Assembly: GCA_009760855.2 (NCBI GenBank)
Contig: WPIO01000003.1
Span: forward strand, 4,295,501-4,359,500
Source of the DNA: Cristatella mucedo
Lineage: Eukaryota > Bryozoa > Phylactolaemata > Cristatellidae
Direction of reading: 5' to 3'
Length of the DNA: 64,000 bases
Numbering within the stretch: the first letter of the stretch is position 1; each line of letters opens with the position of its first letter. Shown piece after piece: positions 38,830 through 51,779 of the stretch. The notes beneath the pieces are model-generated. The model did no database searches. It had not been told where the DNA came from and saw only the letters and a list, made by a program, of their open reading frames with translations. The translations under genes and the position numbers were made by a program.

Positions 38830-39760
38830 ATGCCTCGCTAACGAAACACCAACACTGTGATGCTGAGCGGCCTTACATGCTCGGGGATTCGTCGTGCTCA
38901 AGAATATCTCGTGCCTCTTTTAACATACTTTGTTTTTATCTGCCGATTAGCAAATTACACGAATGCACCTGCGCTTGGCTGGTACTTGACTGATGGCTGT
39001 TGCCGGTAAATAGAGTGGGTTGCCCAATAGCAGGCTCATCGAGTGACCGTGTGGCACAGCAATTTATTCTTCGTTTGCTCTGCCTTTGCCCCCTCCCAAT
39101 GATGGATGCTGCTCAACAACTCTTGGTATTTTTCTATGCTCACCTCCAGTGCTCTTAACTAAGTTAGCAGGGTTTGCAGGTACTCACCAATTGATTTTCC
39201 ACCTTTGGGCTGGCTTGTGCATTTTCAAGTACTGAAAGCACACCCTCAACAATTGAAAGTGAGGCTGTACAGGTCTTGCTCAAATTGACGTTTTGTGATT
39301 CGCCTAGGATACCATGCAAAGCAAGCAGCAGTGCAATTGCCCATCACTCGTCGACAGTTTCTGCTGACTGGGATGCCAGCATTTGGCCGGTTTTCCAGAG
39401 TCGTTTGATTTTGTTTTAATTTTTTATAATCTGCTAGGTAGAAATTCAGTGAGCCCATGTCACATTGCTCCGTAGCTCAGATTCATAGCGACATGGTGAA
39501 TCCTCCGTGGCCAGCAACTGGATCTAGCATATACTGGAGGTCGGCTTTGCGGTCGATCTGGATAGGCTATGGTCATTTGAACTGTTGAAGTGTTGAAAAG
39601 TCGACGTCAGAGTGAGGAGGAGTTGGTTCAAGCGACTCAGTAAATTGCATAGAGTTTTGCATCCGTGCACTGTGTGCAGCACGTGTGTCGGTGAAGAGGG
39701 TGACCTCAGCATGACTTAGCCGGGTTAGCATACACTGCATACCTCTAGACCCATTTCACC
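38830..39760. other. Intergenic stretch, nothing recognised
   Basis: Moderately AT-rich sequence without a convincing exon, repeat family or RNA gene on either strand. Confidence 0.4.
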
Positions 39761-39763
39761 CAT

Positions 39764-40320
39764 TTTGTAATGTAATGTATCTCCGTCTGTAACTCCACAA
39801 AGTCATAAAGACCATGTGGGTGTTACACAGGAGAGTTTTGAATAGCGCACTCACAGCCTAAGCGGCTTTCGGTACGCATTCGGTACCCAACAGACTTCGT
39901 CTCACGAAACAAAGAGAAAGTGGGAAGCATAGCAGAGTCAGGAGAGCAGTTGAGGTAGTGAGTAGCATAGAAGTAGCAGCTCAGGACCGCTGAAAAGGAT
40001 GTGCCATAGTCGGCAGTAGGAGAGTTGTTGTCGTTGCGTAAGAATTGTGGAAGCGAGTTCCACAGTCTAGGACCTGCAGAGCTAAAGCTTCTGTCGCCAA
40101 CTGTCTTTAAGCGGAGGAATGGGACAGCTAATTTATTGTCCACACAGGACCTGAGGGTGCGAACAGGCTGAAACTGATGCAGCAGTTCAGCTAGGTACGA
40201 AGGAGCCAAGCCGTGGTGGGCCTTGTGGGTCAGCGTAAGAACTTTGCTCTGTATCTTTTGCTCAAACGGCAACCATCCTAGCTCTTTCAGCAAAGGAGAC
40301 ACGTGCTCAAACCGCTGGGA
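39764..40320 (-). mobile_element. LINE family A 3' fragment
   Basis: The complement of the (ATTAC)n tail is followed by a 159-codon open C-terminal polymerase fragment (SPLLKELGWLPFEQKIQ ... [10 protein letters not shown]). It is almost the same as the copies at 1.9 and 19.7 kb. The truncation point is near 40320, within the RFEHVSPLL block. Confidence 0.85.
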
Positions 40321-40420
40321 ATTGAATTTGGGAATTAAATTTTCCTAACGTAGCCAGGCACACAATGGCAACTGCTAAATCTCAGCGTGGTGCTCCGAAG
40401 GATTACTGGTATGGTTATCT

Positions 40421-40615
40421 TTAAAAACCTTTTTTAACCTTCTGCACCACCACGGTAGCTGCGCTTTTGTAGTAGATCAGCCTCTTTTGCCACTCTCTCA
40501 TCAGGCCTACCACTTTCTTCTTTGGAAAGACTGCGAACGGCCAATACTTGCAGGCTGCCTCACACATTACCATCGCTCCTGTGCTGGCCAGCTCCAATTT
40601 TAATGACAATGACAA
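40421..40615 (-). CDS. Isolated 64-codon open frame with coding-like composition
   Basis: The translation reads LASTGAMVMCEAACKYWPFA then FPKKKVVGLMREWQKRLIYY, with a Lys/Val-rich end. Composition is balanced and not repeat-derived, but no clear acceptor lies upstream and no family is recognised. It could be an exon, a relic or chance. Confidence 0.2.
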   Translation of the reverse strand: MSLSLKLELASTGAMVMCEAACKYWPFAVFPKKKVVGLMREWQKRLIYYKSAATVVVQKVKKGF

Positions 40616-41559
40616 TCATGGCCTTCTACGATCGAATAGCTTCTTTAAGGCTTTTAGCGCTTCGTCTTAAATCGAAGATGACTGTTAGGAACCTTGAGCT
40701 TTTTTTTTTTACTACCGTTAGGTACAGGCATGTATGCGTACGTGCAGATACATCACGGTGTGTAGCTTCCACAAAGCCACCGTGACTAATTCGGCGTTCC
40801 TACTCTGGAGAATTTAGGTATCGCGAAGAAGTCTAAGCGACTGGCTACTTGAATGGATAAAATAGCTAAGAGATGTGACTCACGAAGCAAATGGAAAGCA
40901 AGAATCGTAGCTTAGTCAGGATAACGGTCGAGGAAGATGTCTGAGAATAACCGTACACTGCGGCTCGCAAGGATGTGACGGAATCGACAGCAGTAAAGAG
41001 CACATAGTCGAAAAATCGCAGATGACTGCCGCATTGCAGAGCATGTAGAGGAAAATGATATGTCGCCAGCCATATTCGCGTGGAAAATAGACACATTATT
41101 GGGTCGCACAAAAAAGAACTGAGCGAGCCATAAAGCCAAATACTTTTCTCATGCCGCCGGTGTTCTTACCGTGCCGACAGCTCCTATGAACAGCCGAAAG
41201 CAGCTGCCTGTCAGATGGTGAGTGGTTTTATCTTAGCAATGAGCCAATCGAAAAAACAACTTGTCTTCGCATTGGGCCAATGAATGAAACGATGTGCGTA
41301 GCTTGATTGAGTCAGCATTTTCCTTTTCTTTGAGTAATTTTCTAGTTTGTATCGAGTGATTGTGGCTTGGACGCAGGCCAATGTATACCCGGCCTTAAAA
41401 CGGCCTCGGTCACTTTATGCTCAGGAGTTATATTATGGCCTAGGTTATTTTTTTACTCTTCTAGGCCAAATTGTACTCCCATCGTATCAATAGTTTTGAG
41501 CGATACACACTTGAATCTTTACGTGATGGCTCACAAATCCGTGAAGGCGCCGACCCCGG

Positions 41560-41765
41560 CACATCAATCTCCGATCTCCCCATTCTTATCTGAAGGCACT
41601 AATTACTCCTATCATCAACCTGCCTCATCTTTCCTACAAACTGTTTGTTCAGACGAAATGCCGGCTTCCGTATGCGCACCGAAAGCCCTCGGGCTCTGTT
41701 TACGCTGGAGAGTTTTCTACAATGTGCCTAGTCATTGTGACTCGGCGTCGTTGCAGATGGAAAAA
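41560..41765 (+). mobile_element. Old LINE family A relic
   Basis: The 3' end carries a mutated copy of the TCTGTTGGGTACCGAATGCG / CACCGAAAGCC coding end and the following TGCGCTATTC-like UTR. The rest is too diverged to align by eye. Confidence 0.4.
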
Positions 41766-41861
41766 CCAGTATATACTGCATAATTCTGAGCGGACCTCGA
41801 TTTACTAACGAATCTTAAAAACCCAGGATTCACTCTCCGGTTGTAAGGGCGGCAGTCTATG

Positions 41862-42111
41862 TTACCCTACAGGCGCGAGATTGTCGCTGTTCGGCTTCAA
41901 ATCCACAAAACCGCAATCGCTTTCAAATTTTTCTTCTACTTCACCGCGAAGCAGACCATGACCACAGTTTGGTCTGGTTATCAAAACTGCTTTAATTTCT
42001 CCAATTGAAAATCTCTGTCTTTTATACGCTTTTTTAGATACTAGCGCAGGTTTTTTGCTGGATTTTAGCGGAGATTTGTTGCGAATGTTCTCTGTTTGGA
42101 CAATTTTGCCC
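41862..42111 (-). CDS. Candidate last exon of an unrecognised minus-strand gene
   Basis: The acceptor CGTTGATTGTTCAG precedes an 82-codon open frame ending in TAA at 41862. The N-terminal part is Lys/Ser-rich (NKSPLKSSKKPALVSKKAYK). The rest looks globular (FSIGEIKAVLITRPNCGHG ... EEKFESDCGFVDL). The entering phase needs a preceding exon ending with two bases of a codon; I could not find it. No clear polyadenylation signal lies nearby. Confidence 0.35.
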
Positions 42112-42272
42112 CTGAACAATCAACGATAATCAAAAGAGTTAGCCCTAGTTTAAAAACAATTTCATGCCTAATCTTTCAGATAATATTCCGGCCGGAGGAG
42201 TACATTTTGCCTAGCCTATTTTGCACCGCGGGTATAAAGTGGCCTAGCCCGTTTTAATCCTGGGGTAGAAAG

Positions 42273-42347
42273 CAAATGTAAAGTGCCTAAGATGAGATTG
42301 AGTTCTCTGCGGGTGCTACAACAAATGTATTAATTATTATTAGCATT
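42273..42347 (+). mobile_element. LINE family B 3' tail fragment
   Basis: Contains AAATGTAAAGTGCCTAAGATG...GTTCTCTGCGGGTGCTAC and an ATTATT tail. Only the last ~75 bases of the element remain. Confidence 0.65.
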
Positions 42348-42869
42348 ATAAAGAGGTCTGTGCCATTCTAATCCCGGGTGTGTTCTGGGCGGGCTATACT
42401 CTGGCCAGTTACACTGGTATGCAGCAGTCGTCCACTTACCCTTTTGATTGGCTATTGCACGTAGCTTCGCTACAGGACGGAGCGCAGCTAAAGTCCATGG
42501 ACCCGCCATCGATTAGCTGTCGCTGATAAGCGCCGACGGGGCGAGCGCGGACCGAGGAGACCGCGGATACCCAACGTAGAGGGCAGCTGAAACGCGGGGG
42601 GGGGAGGGGAAAACGGTCGTATGACTGTTGCTCAGCGAGCGCCGGCCGAATACGTGACTGTTGAAGCGCCCCCCCCGCGGGGTGTTTTCGTCATCCGTCG
42701 CTTGTCAGTGCTGTCAGAGCGTAAAACTTCAAGCTACTTCGTCAGGAAATGGTCACTTTGAGACTGAGTCGACGTCGGCGCTCGTCAAAGTCGCGCCCTA
42801 CGCCTGCAAAACGGACTTCGTCAGGCGGTTGCGTCGACAGGATGCCCCGCCAAGCTTCGCGCGTGGCTC

Positions 42870-44960
<2,091 letters not shown>

Positions 44961-45063
44961 GTGGATGTAGTTAGTTTAATTCACCTTATTTAATTCACCT
45001 CAGGGTTCATCCAGTGTTCAACTGCTCTTGCAATTCTCTTAAAAATCAAACACACCTATTGAG

Positions 45064-45312
45064 GACAGCATTTAGTGGGTCCCTGTGATTCGTCATTCAT
45101 GTGCTTATGCATGCTGGCGCTGTGCATGCTGCCACTAACCACACTTGCATGCTGACCCTGTGCATGTCACCCCTAACCATGTTATTTATGTTTGTCAAGC
45201 ATGATATAACTCACCATTAAATCGCACTTCCCTTTGCAGCAAATGTAAAGCGCCTAGAAAGAGATTGAGTTCTCCGAGGGGGCTTTATCAAGTGCATTAT
45301 AATTATTATTAT
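45064..45312 (+). mobile_element. LINE family B 3' UTR and tail
   Basis: Well-preserved 3' end: GCATTTAGTGGGTCCCTGTG, the repeated CATGCTG/GTGCATG blocks, and GCAAATGTAAAGCGCCTAGA running to GGGGGCTTTATCAAGTGC and an ATT tail. No coding part is included. Confidence 0.75.
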
Positions 45313-45496
45313 GTTCTTGCAATCGATAATGTTCTCCTGAGTTTTTTAATAAACGCTTTTATTAAACAACAGATTTTGATTGCATTGAGCCGTACAATAG
45401 TTATCCCTGTGGGATAAATAAATAAATAAATATATATATACATGTCCGTATTAATTGAAGCGATAACTTCCGTCCGTCCATTCGTCACGAGGCAAG

Positions 45497-45514
45497 ATGG
45501 CTTCTGGTACTTCC
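45497..45514 (+). CDS. Possible first coding exon (6 codons)
   Basis: GCAAGATGGCTTCTGGTACT encodes MASGTS and ends at TCC|GTGAGT. The AAGATGG context is often seen at animal gene starts (YY1-like). No downstream exon could be assigned, so this is a weak call. Confidence 0.15.
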
Positions 45515-45567
45515 GTGAGTGACTTGTAAATTTATGTTCTACTGCGACTCAGCGAAGCAAGTAAATA

Positions 45568-45740
45568 GGCAGTGAGCTCTAATATATTATATACATATAT
45601 GTATGTATATATATATATATATTAGAGCTCACTGCCATATATAAATTATATATATATATAATTTATATATGGCAGTGAGCTCTAATATATATATAAATAT
45701 ATATATATATTTATATATATACATATATATATATATATTA
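45568..45740. repeat. AT-rich double palindrome with three alternating GGCAGTGAGCTCT cores
   Basis: GGCAGTGAGCTCT occurs at 45568-45580, inverted at 45624-45636, and again direct at 45671-45683, joined by TA-rich arms. The second half (about 45620-45687, centre near 45653) is a perfect or near-perfect palindrome of ~34 bases per arm. It could form a hairpin or cruciform and may be a decayed foldback element. Confidence 0.8.
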
Positions 45741-46117
45741 TACAGACTCTAGCAATATTTCAGCCTTCGCACTGAGCTAAAACTTGCTGCTGCTCCAGGC
45801 TGCAGCCGGCGGAAGCTTTCGGACGAATGAGATCAACATCCGTGTCCAGAGGTCGCATGCTAGTGGCGCCCTGAAGCGAGCTTATCGCTCTCGTGCAAAA
45901 ATAGTGGATGCAAATGTCAATATTAGGCTCCTTCAAGGATCTGGCTGTGTCCCAGCCGATTAGCTGTCCTAACAAAAATCCTTACCGCACAGTCGCTAAA
46001 GCCCTGAAATACGCTGCAGTATCAATAGGTAATTTGTATGTGCAGGCAATAGAATAGTCATATATAGTTGGCCCAAGTACGCCAGAGGCGGGTTAATTTC
46101 CATTCTTCCTCTTAACG

Positions 46118-46470
46118 ACCATAGGTGGCAGAAGCTTTGCTCTGCAGGTCCTAGACTATGGAAATCACTTCCACAAATTCTTACGCAGCGACTCTACTAC
46201 TCTCCTGCTTCCGACTGAGGCCCATATTTTTCAGCCATCCTGAGCATCAGCCTCCATGCTGCTCAGTCTCTCAACTGCCCTGCTGACTCAGATATGCTTC
46301 TCACTGCCTCTTTGTTACGTGAGGTGGAGACTGTCGGCTACCGAATGCGTACCGAAAGCCGCTCACGCTTCGAGAGAACTATAGAAAGCTCTCTTGCGTA
46401 ACAACCGCTTAGTCTTTTTTGAGCTACACACGGCGATACAATAAATTGCATTACATTACGTAACGTTAAT
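46118..46470 (+). mobile_element. LINE family A 3' fragment, diverged
   Basis: Matches the end of the family A polymerase (AGPRLWKSLPQ-like, [10 protein letters not shown]) and its 3' UTR, and ends with GCATTACATTACG. More substitutions and indels than the copies at 19.7 and 39.8 kb. Confidence 0.7.
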
Positions 46471-47600
46471 GGCAGAGTTTGGCCTCTGCGGTGCAGTTGC
46501 TGCAGCAATCACATGTATAATGATGTGAACTTTTGTGGGTAACATAGCCCGCAGTTGTATGCAGCGCGCAGACGAGGTAAATCGGAGCTCCGCACAGGTT
46601 AATTTTAATGCACCAAGAGGAGAGGCCTTGAATCGTGGCGCCTGAAAGCTCACATGAGCGCTATAGTTTGAGGCACGAAATACAGTGCAACGGTGATATT
46701 TCAGCGTTGGTGCATCCGGCGGGACGTAATCAGATTAACTAGTCATAACGTTCGCGATTCTAAAATTTAAACAGCGAAATTGATTTGCTGCCCATTTTTT
46801 CCATGTCCGCCAGGAAAAGTGATGTGTGTTTAAATATAAATTTCAGCATCAGTCGCCAAAGGAATTCGATTGGCTAATAGCAGGAAAAAATAAGGGTATG
46901 CTCTCGAAAGTCGAGCATTAATGCACGCACGAAGTCAGTTTGTTTGCAATGAAATCCAATCAGTCGGCAAGGCCTCACTAGATTCCACCAAGTCAAATAA
47001 AATAGGATAAGATAAAACGGCCGACTTGACTGATGCTCAAAACTAGAGCAGGGTAGGTTCTAGGTCGCATGGAAAGAACGGTACAACGGTTACCCCTTTT
47101 TTTGGCTTACATCTTTCGGCTCCTTCGGTTGGAGTGAATGCACGAATCAAAGAATGATTGAACGAATGATTCAGTGAGTGAGGCGGACCTGTGCAGTGGC
47201 GTCGCCGGTACGTACGCGTTCGCAGGGCACCATGGATACGTTCAAGCGTTCGGAGTCAAAGTAAGTACTCATGCGCAGCACGCTGCTCATTCTCTGAAAC
47301 TTTTCGGAGATAATAGTGTTAGCCTAAAAAGAGCATCACTGAAGCATCTGACAGCAATCACTGTGTAGCTAACGGTAGCTCACAAACTAGGGAGACGACA
47401 AGCTTTACATGAAGGTCGCTCTATAAAATCTGCCATCTTAGCAGGTGATAAAACGAGGTGAATGCGAAAATCGCTTACTGAGTCTTTTCGCTTTGTGGTT
47501 GCTGAGCGATCCGACGGCAACGACTTCCACAAAGTGGGCGAGTAAAGCCGCTGAATGAAACACTAGCTGAGCCAAGCCGAGCACGGTGGACCCACTGTCA
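46471..47600. other. Intergenic stretch with a possible gene start
   Basis: Mostly unique AT-rich sequence. The only signal is at 47170-47260. A GC-richer patch with an acceptor-like GCGTTCGCAG precedes CACCATGG (ATG at 47232) and a 29-base frame MDTFKRSES ending at AA|GTAAGT. This could be a first coding exon in phase 2; no following exon was found. Confidence 0.25.
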
Positions 47601-47604
47601 ACGC

Positions 47605-48620
47605 CGCGCTGGTTTGGCCCAGTGGTTAAGGTGCTCACTTCAAGCCAAGGTCACGGTTAATGCATTTAATAATAATAATAATAATAATATTAATAATAAT
47701 GCACTTGATAAAGCGCCCTCAGAGAACTTAATGTCTTTCTAGGTGCTTTAAATTTGCTGCAAAGGAAAATGCAATTGACTGGTAAGTAAAATCATGCTTG
47801 AAAAACAAACGAAATGAATAATATGGTTAGGGGTGACATGCACAGGGTCAGCATGCAAATGTGGTTAGTGGCAGCATGCACAGTGTCAGCACGCGTAAGC
47901 ACATCAAGGACGAATCACAGGGACCCACTAAATGCCTAAATAGGTGTGTTTTTAAGTTCTTTTTAAATGTGGTCAAGTCATTGGATGTTCTGACGCAGGT
48001 CGGGAGGGAGTTCCAGGCTTTGGGAGCATACGAACTAAATGCATGGTCTCCAAAGGATTTAAGGTTTGTACGAGGTATTTGTAGACTGTTGGATTCCAAA
48101 AAGCGGGAGGTACGATGCTTGGCCTGATGGGGTAGTATATCTGACAGATAGGCTGGAGCCATGGAATAAAGGGACCTAAAAGTGAGCGACAAAACCTTCA
48201 AGTCAATCCGTTGCTTGACTGGTAGCCAGTGCAGGTCGGCGAGAAGTGGAGTAATGTGGCAACTGCGACGCTCACGACAGACAAGCCTGGCTGCGCAGTT
48301 TTGCACCAGCTGCAATCGCCTGATCGCACATGCTGGTAGGCCAGTAAGCAGTGAGTTGCAGAAGTCGAGACGGGATGTCACGAATGCATGGACCAACTTG
48401 GACGTGGTATCCTTATCTAAACAAGCCCGAATTTTAGCAATGTTATGAAGCTGAAAATAGGCAGATTTGACTATGGAGCTGATATGGTCGTCTAACGAGA
48501 GGTCGCTGTGGAATATAACACCTAGATTTCGAGCAGATTTCTTACGACCGAGGTAGTGGGTTGGAGTCCCGTGGCTTAAGTTCTCTTTGGGCGCAATACC
48601 AATTAATTGTATTTTTATTA
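47605..48620 (+). mobile_element. Family alpha SINE split by a nested LINE B
   Basis: The SINE head, with box A TGGCCCAGTGGTTAAGGTGC, lies at about 47610-47645. The rest, with box B-like GGGTTGGAGTCCC, GTTCTCTTTGGGCGC and the AT-rich tail, resumes at about 48545-48620. Together they rebuild the order seen in the copy at 15642-15795. The 0.9-kb insert between them is the minus-strand LINE B copy. Confidence 0.65.
47660..48544 (-). mobile_element. LINE family B, nested in a SINE, with open polymerase C-terminus
   Basis: A (TAA)n tail at 47668-47700 is followed by the complement of the family 3' end and UTR, then an open frame to about 48540. The frame covers SARNLGVIFHSDLSLDDH, FCNSLLTGLPACAIRRLQL, DLHWLPVKQRIDLKVL and AWNSLP. 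The element is 5' truncated downstream of the YADD block and is the best-preserved LINE B copy here. Confidence 0.85.
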
Positions 48621-49119
48621 TATTAAAGAATTCCGACCGTGCTGAGCTCACTTGCTGGATTTAATCACAGTAAATATAGCAGGCAATGTAGGTACTGCTC
48701 TAGGTTTTCGCACCTTTTTGTCACTCTGTAAGAAGTATTAATGCTTGACTGACAGTTTTGTGACAACATCATGCGGGCGCAAAATCCCCATATTGTATGC
48801 CCATTAATGTAACAGTGCTAAGCCTAAACTGCCGCCCTGCAAAAGCTTCTCCGGTACTCACCGTAAGTACTGAACGATGGAAGTAATGACCCTCATAGTA
48901 AGATTTCATAACGTGCCATAAGAGATATAAATCTCTTTTCCGGCGCTTAAGATGTGTTGGAAACAAATACTTGGGTAGCGAGTTACACGATATCAGCACC
49001 AATGAGACCACCGAGGATATTTTATACGGAATGAACAAATACTGTGAGGGAATGGCGGAGTTTCAGCTATTTTTTCTTAGTATTATTAAATCAGAGGGAC
49101 CGTTTGACGTCAATTGGAG

Positions 49120-49650
49120 GCTAGCTTCAAGCTTCAGGATTCACGCGAACTTGAGGCGTGGTCTCCCAAGGATTTGAGGGGTGGCTAGAGCCACGGCTAA
49201 GCAAAAGGTTGAGTCAGCAGAGAGGCTGGCACGACGCCTAGCCTAACTGGTGTGTAGTTTGTACAAGTGGGCTGGTGCGAAAGAATAGACAGGACCTAAA
49301 AGTGAATGACAGAACAATGAAAGTCACTTGATGGCGAGCCGGTGCAGATTTGAGAGAAGCGTTGAACCCATGCAGAAGCTTCGACGCTCACGACAGACAA
49401 GCCTAGCCGCAGAGCTTCCTATTGCGCAGGCGGGCGGGGGGAAGACCTGCTGGAAGAGAATCGTTGACATGACGTCATATATGCATAGAATAGCTTGTCC
49501 ATGGTATTGTTATCTAGTCTCAGAAAGTTGAAATTCTTGAAATTTTAAATGCTTGAAGCAAGAAAATTTGGCAGTGGAGCTGACATGATCAACTAAAGAA
49601 AGGTCATTTTGGAACAGGTCACCCAGATTTCGTGCTTTGGCAATTGAAGA
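49120..49650 (-). mobile_element. LINE family B, old relic
   Basis: The plus strand shows mutated versions of the same complement blocks as 47.95-48.55 kb (GGACCTAAAAGTGA, GACGCTCACGACAGACAAGC, ACCCAGATTTCG), with many indels. No open frame. Confidence 0.6.
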
Positions 49651-49989
49651 TATGTAGATTGAACCAATTTTGAGAGTTTAGGCTCACAGTTTGTGATTGG
49701 TACGATGGTTAGTAGAGTGTTTGAGATTCGGAAACAAAGGTAGGAATCAAAGAACATGTACAGATGCTCGCCATCTCCACAAAAAATGTTATTCGAGATG
49801 GAAGCAAAGATGTTCGTGTCTCTACTCAAGCGAACCTCACTTAAGAATACCCGGGATTCAAAGTTGAGCTACTCGATCAGGTAACAGGTTTATCATTACG
49901 GGTTAGTCATTACGGGTTACGGGGCTCAGATGTAGTACAGCTAAAAAGCGGCTCTGCACAACGGTGTCAGCGGCCAAGGCCTGAGGCTA

Positions 49990-50155
49990 TTGGCGGTGAT
50001 AGCCCAGGAAGTAAGGTGTACGCTCTTCAGTACCGAGATCGTGGGTTCGAATCCTGAAGTTAGGTGATTCTGTATTGTCAACTGCAAGCGGTGGTGGTAC
50101 AAAATAATCCTCTTCTGCCGCTATACAAATGAGGCTGTTAAATCAAAGTAGAGTT
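49990..50155 (+). mobile_element. tRNA-derived SINE, family beta
   Basis: Box A-like TAGCCCAGGAAG (50000-50011) and box B GGGTTCGAATCC (50043-50054), then the ACTGCAAGCGGTGGTGG body and TTCTGCCGCTATACAAATGA 3' end. It is the clearest copy of this family. Confidence 0.7.
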
Positions 50156-50344
50156 TTTTAAAAGAATAATCACTATCTCCACTCACGAAGCAAGGCGCTA
50201 GCTCAAAAATGCCAAGTAGCTATTCTTTGTGATAGCGCCGACAGTACTCTCGTACAAATCTTCCGCTCACTGATTTTCAAAGTTATCCACTCATTCGTCT
50301 GCAGCTGGTTTGCAACTCAGTAGCTCGTCTTGATAATCGTAGAT

Positions 50345-50760
50345 AACGTTGCTGCGGCATCGATCTACCTTTATTTTGAGCTTCACTGGCTCTCTATCAA
50401 GCATCGAATCGACATCAAGATTCTCTCTCTGGTGCACAGGTTGCCTCGATCGCTTGCAGCGAGCCTTGACCTACAGAGTATAGGACCTTGTTCTGCTAGC
50501 AAGCTGTCGCAGGACCTTGTCATCCACTTCCAGTTGTTTCGTCGTTCCTCAAACTAAATTGAAATCTTTTTTCTACTAGGCCTTCAGTTCATATGCACCG
50601 AAAGTCTGGAATTACTCTTGATTTAATCTATACCTGCACCAACATTGCATTATTTCAATCTCAGATAAGGCGAATTTATTCTGATTAGAATTTATTCTGA
50701 TTAGCTTTACCATTGCCCCAGATAACCTTTTTTGCTCCTATGTGCTTTGCGTGAATTCTG
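50345..50760 (+). mobile_element. L2-type LINE relic, family C
   Basis: Broken frames give LHWLSIKHRIDIKILSL and a SYAPKVWN-like region further on. It resembles the relic at 19.08 kb more than families A or B. Confidence 0.45.
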
Positions 50761-50926
50761 TCTACGATTTTTAAAGCTCGAAACACTTCCGAGGATTTGC
50801 AAGTCTTCACGCCACAGCCTCATGGCGATGAGCTCCAGACACATCGTCTGACTGAAATGAATGCATGCAGTGGCGGCAGCCTAAGTTTTATGAAAGTATT
50901 CCACAGTGCGCCCCGCAGGCACTCAC

Positions 50927-51022
50927 CTCGCGCGACCTGAAAAATGGTTTGATGCCCGAGTGACCATCCTACTGTGCTATTGTGCGAACGATGACCGCTT
51001 AAGTACGATGGCGACCTATACG
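50927..51022 (-). CDS. Candidate internal exon, unrecognised
   Basis: The acceptor CTTGGCATCAG and donor GCGAG|GTGAGT flank a 96-base frame (2 + 93 + 1). It reads YRSPSYLSGHRSHNST then VGWSLGHQTIFQVAR. The donor is excellent, the acceptor moderate. No neighbouring exon is assigned. Confidence 0.22.
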
Positions 51023-51604
51023 CTGATGCCAAGTACGCACTTCGTAGGCTCTCCGTGTAGGAATTCAGTGGAATCTACGTTTAAATTAACGATGCAATAC
51101 CTGCAGCCACCAGGAAGCTATTTCCTATACTGGAGGAAGACTAATGTAATACCAATAAATGTCCAATGTGAGAACCAATCGGTAATGCACCTGCCCTAGG
51201 ACTAATTTTTGCTATCGCTAGCCTCTCAAAAGCTTATCACTCACTCTAGCCAGAGCGACGAATCAGTCAGCATGATGTTGGGGAAGAGGAGCGAGTCGAA
51301 TAACAAAGTCAGCGGTCAACACCTTGACGAGGACAATTATTGCTTCCTTTGCATGTGAAATGATCGTGGACGAGTGACCACTGACGAGTCACTACAGTCT
51401 CAGTGCACGGTTATCTGTAGGCGATATAATAATATGCTTACTACACGCAAATTGCTTGTGTCTAGAATGATAAAGACCACACCGGTTGGATTGCATTATA
51501 ATAAAAAAGCTCACAGCGGCTGCTCCGTATATGAGCTTGAAATCTTTCCATTTGGCCGTGCTATTGTACAGAGTTTTAGTTGCAGTATAAAAATTAGCCC
51601 GCCA

Positions 51605-51775
51605 GTCTTAGCCAAGGAAGTAAGGTGCTCACTCTTCCCGACCCAGGTCTCGAGTTTGATTTATTCAGTGAGGGATTCTTTATCGCCTACTGAAGCGGGG
51701 ATGTTAGCCGTTAAGACACCTCTGCCGCCAATAGATGAGGGTGTTAAATCAGCTAGGCTGTTTTGATAAGAATAG
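51605..51775 (+). mobile_element. tRNA-derived SINE, family beta, diverged
   Basis: TTAGCCAAGGAAGTAAGG, a mutated box B (CTCGAGTTTGATT) and the 3' end with CTGCCGCCAATAGATGAGGG...GTTAAATCAGCTAGGCTG. It makes up the second half of a 130-codon chance frame. Confidence 0.55.
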
Positions 51776-51779
51776 TGTG

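Noticed and set aside
51374-51766. 130-codon plus-strand frame
   Set aside because: Its second half is a family beta SINE and the first half has no supporting signals.
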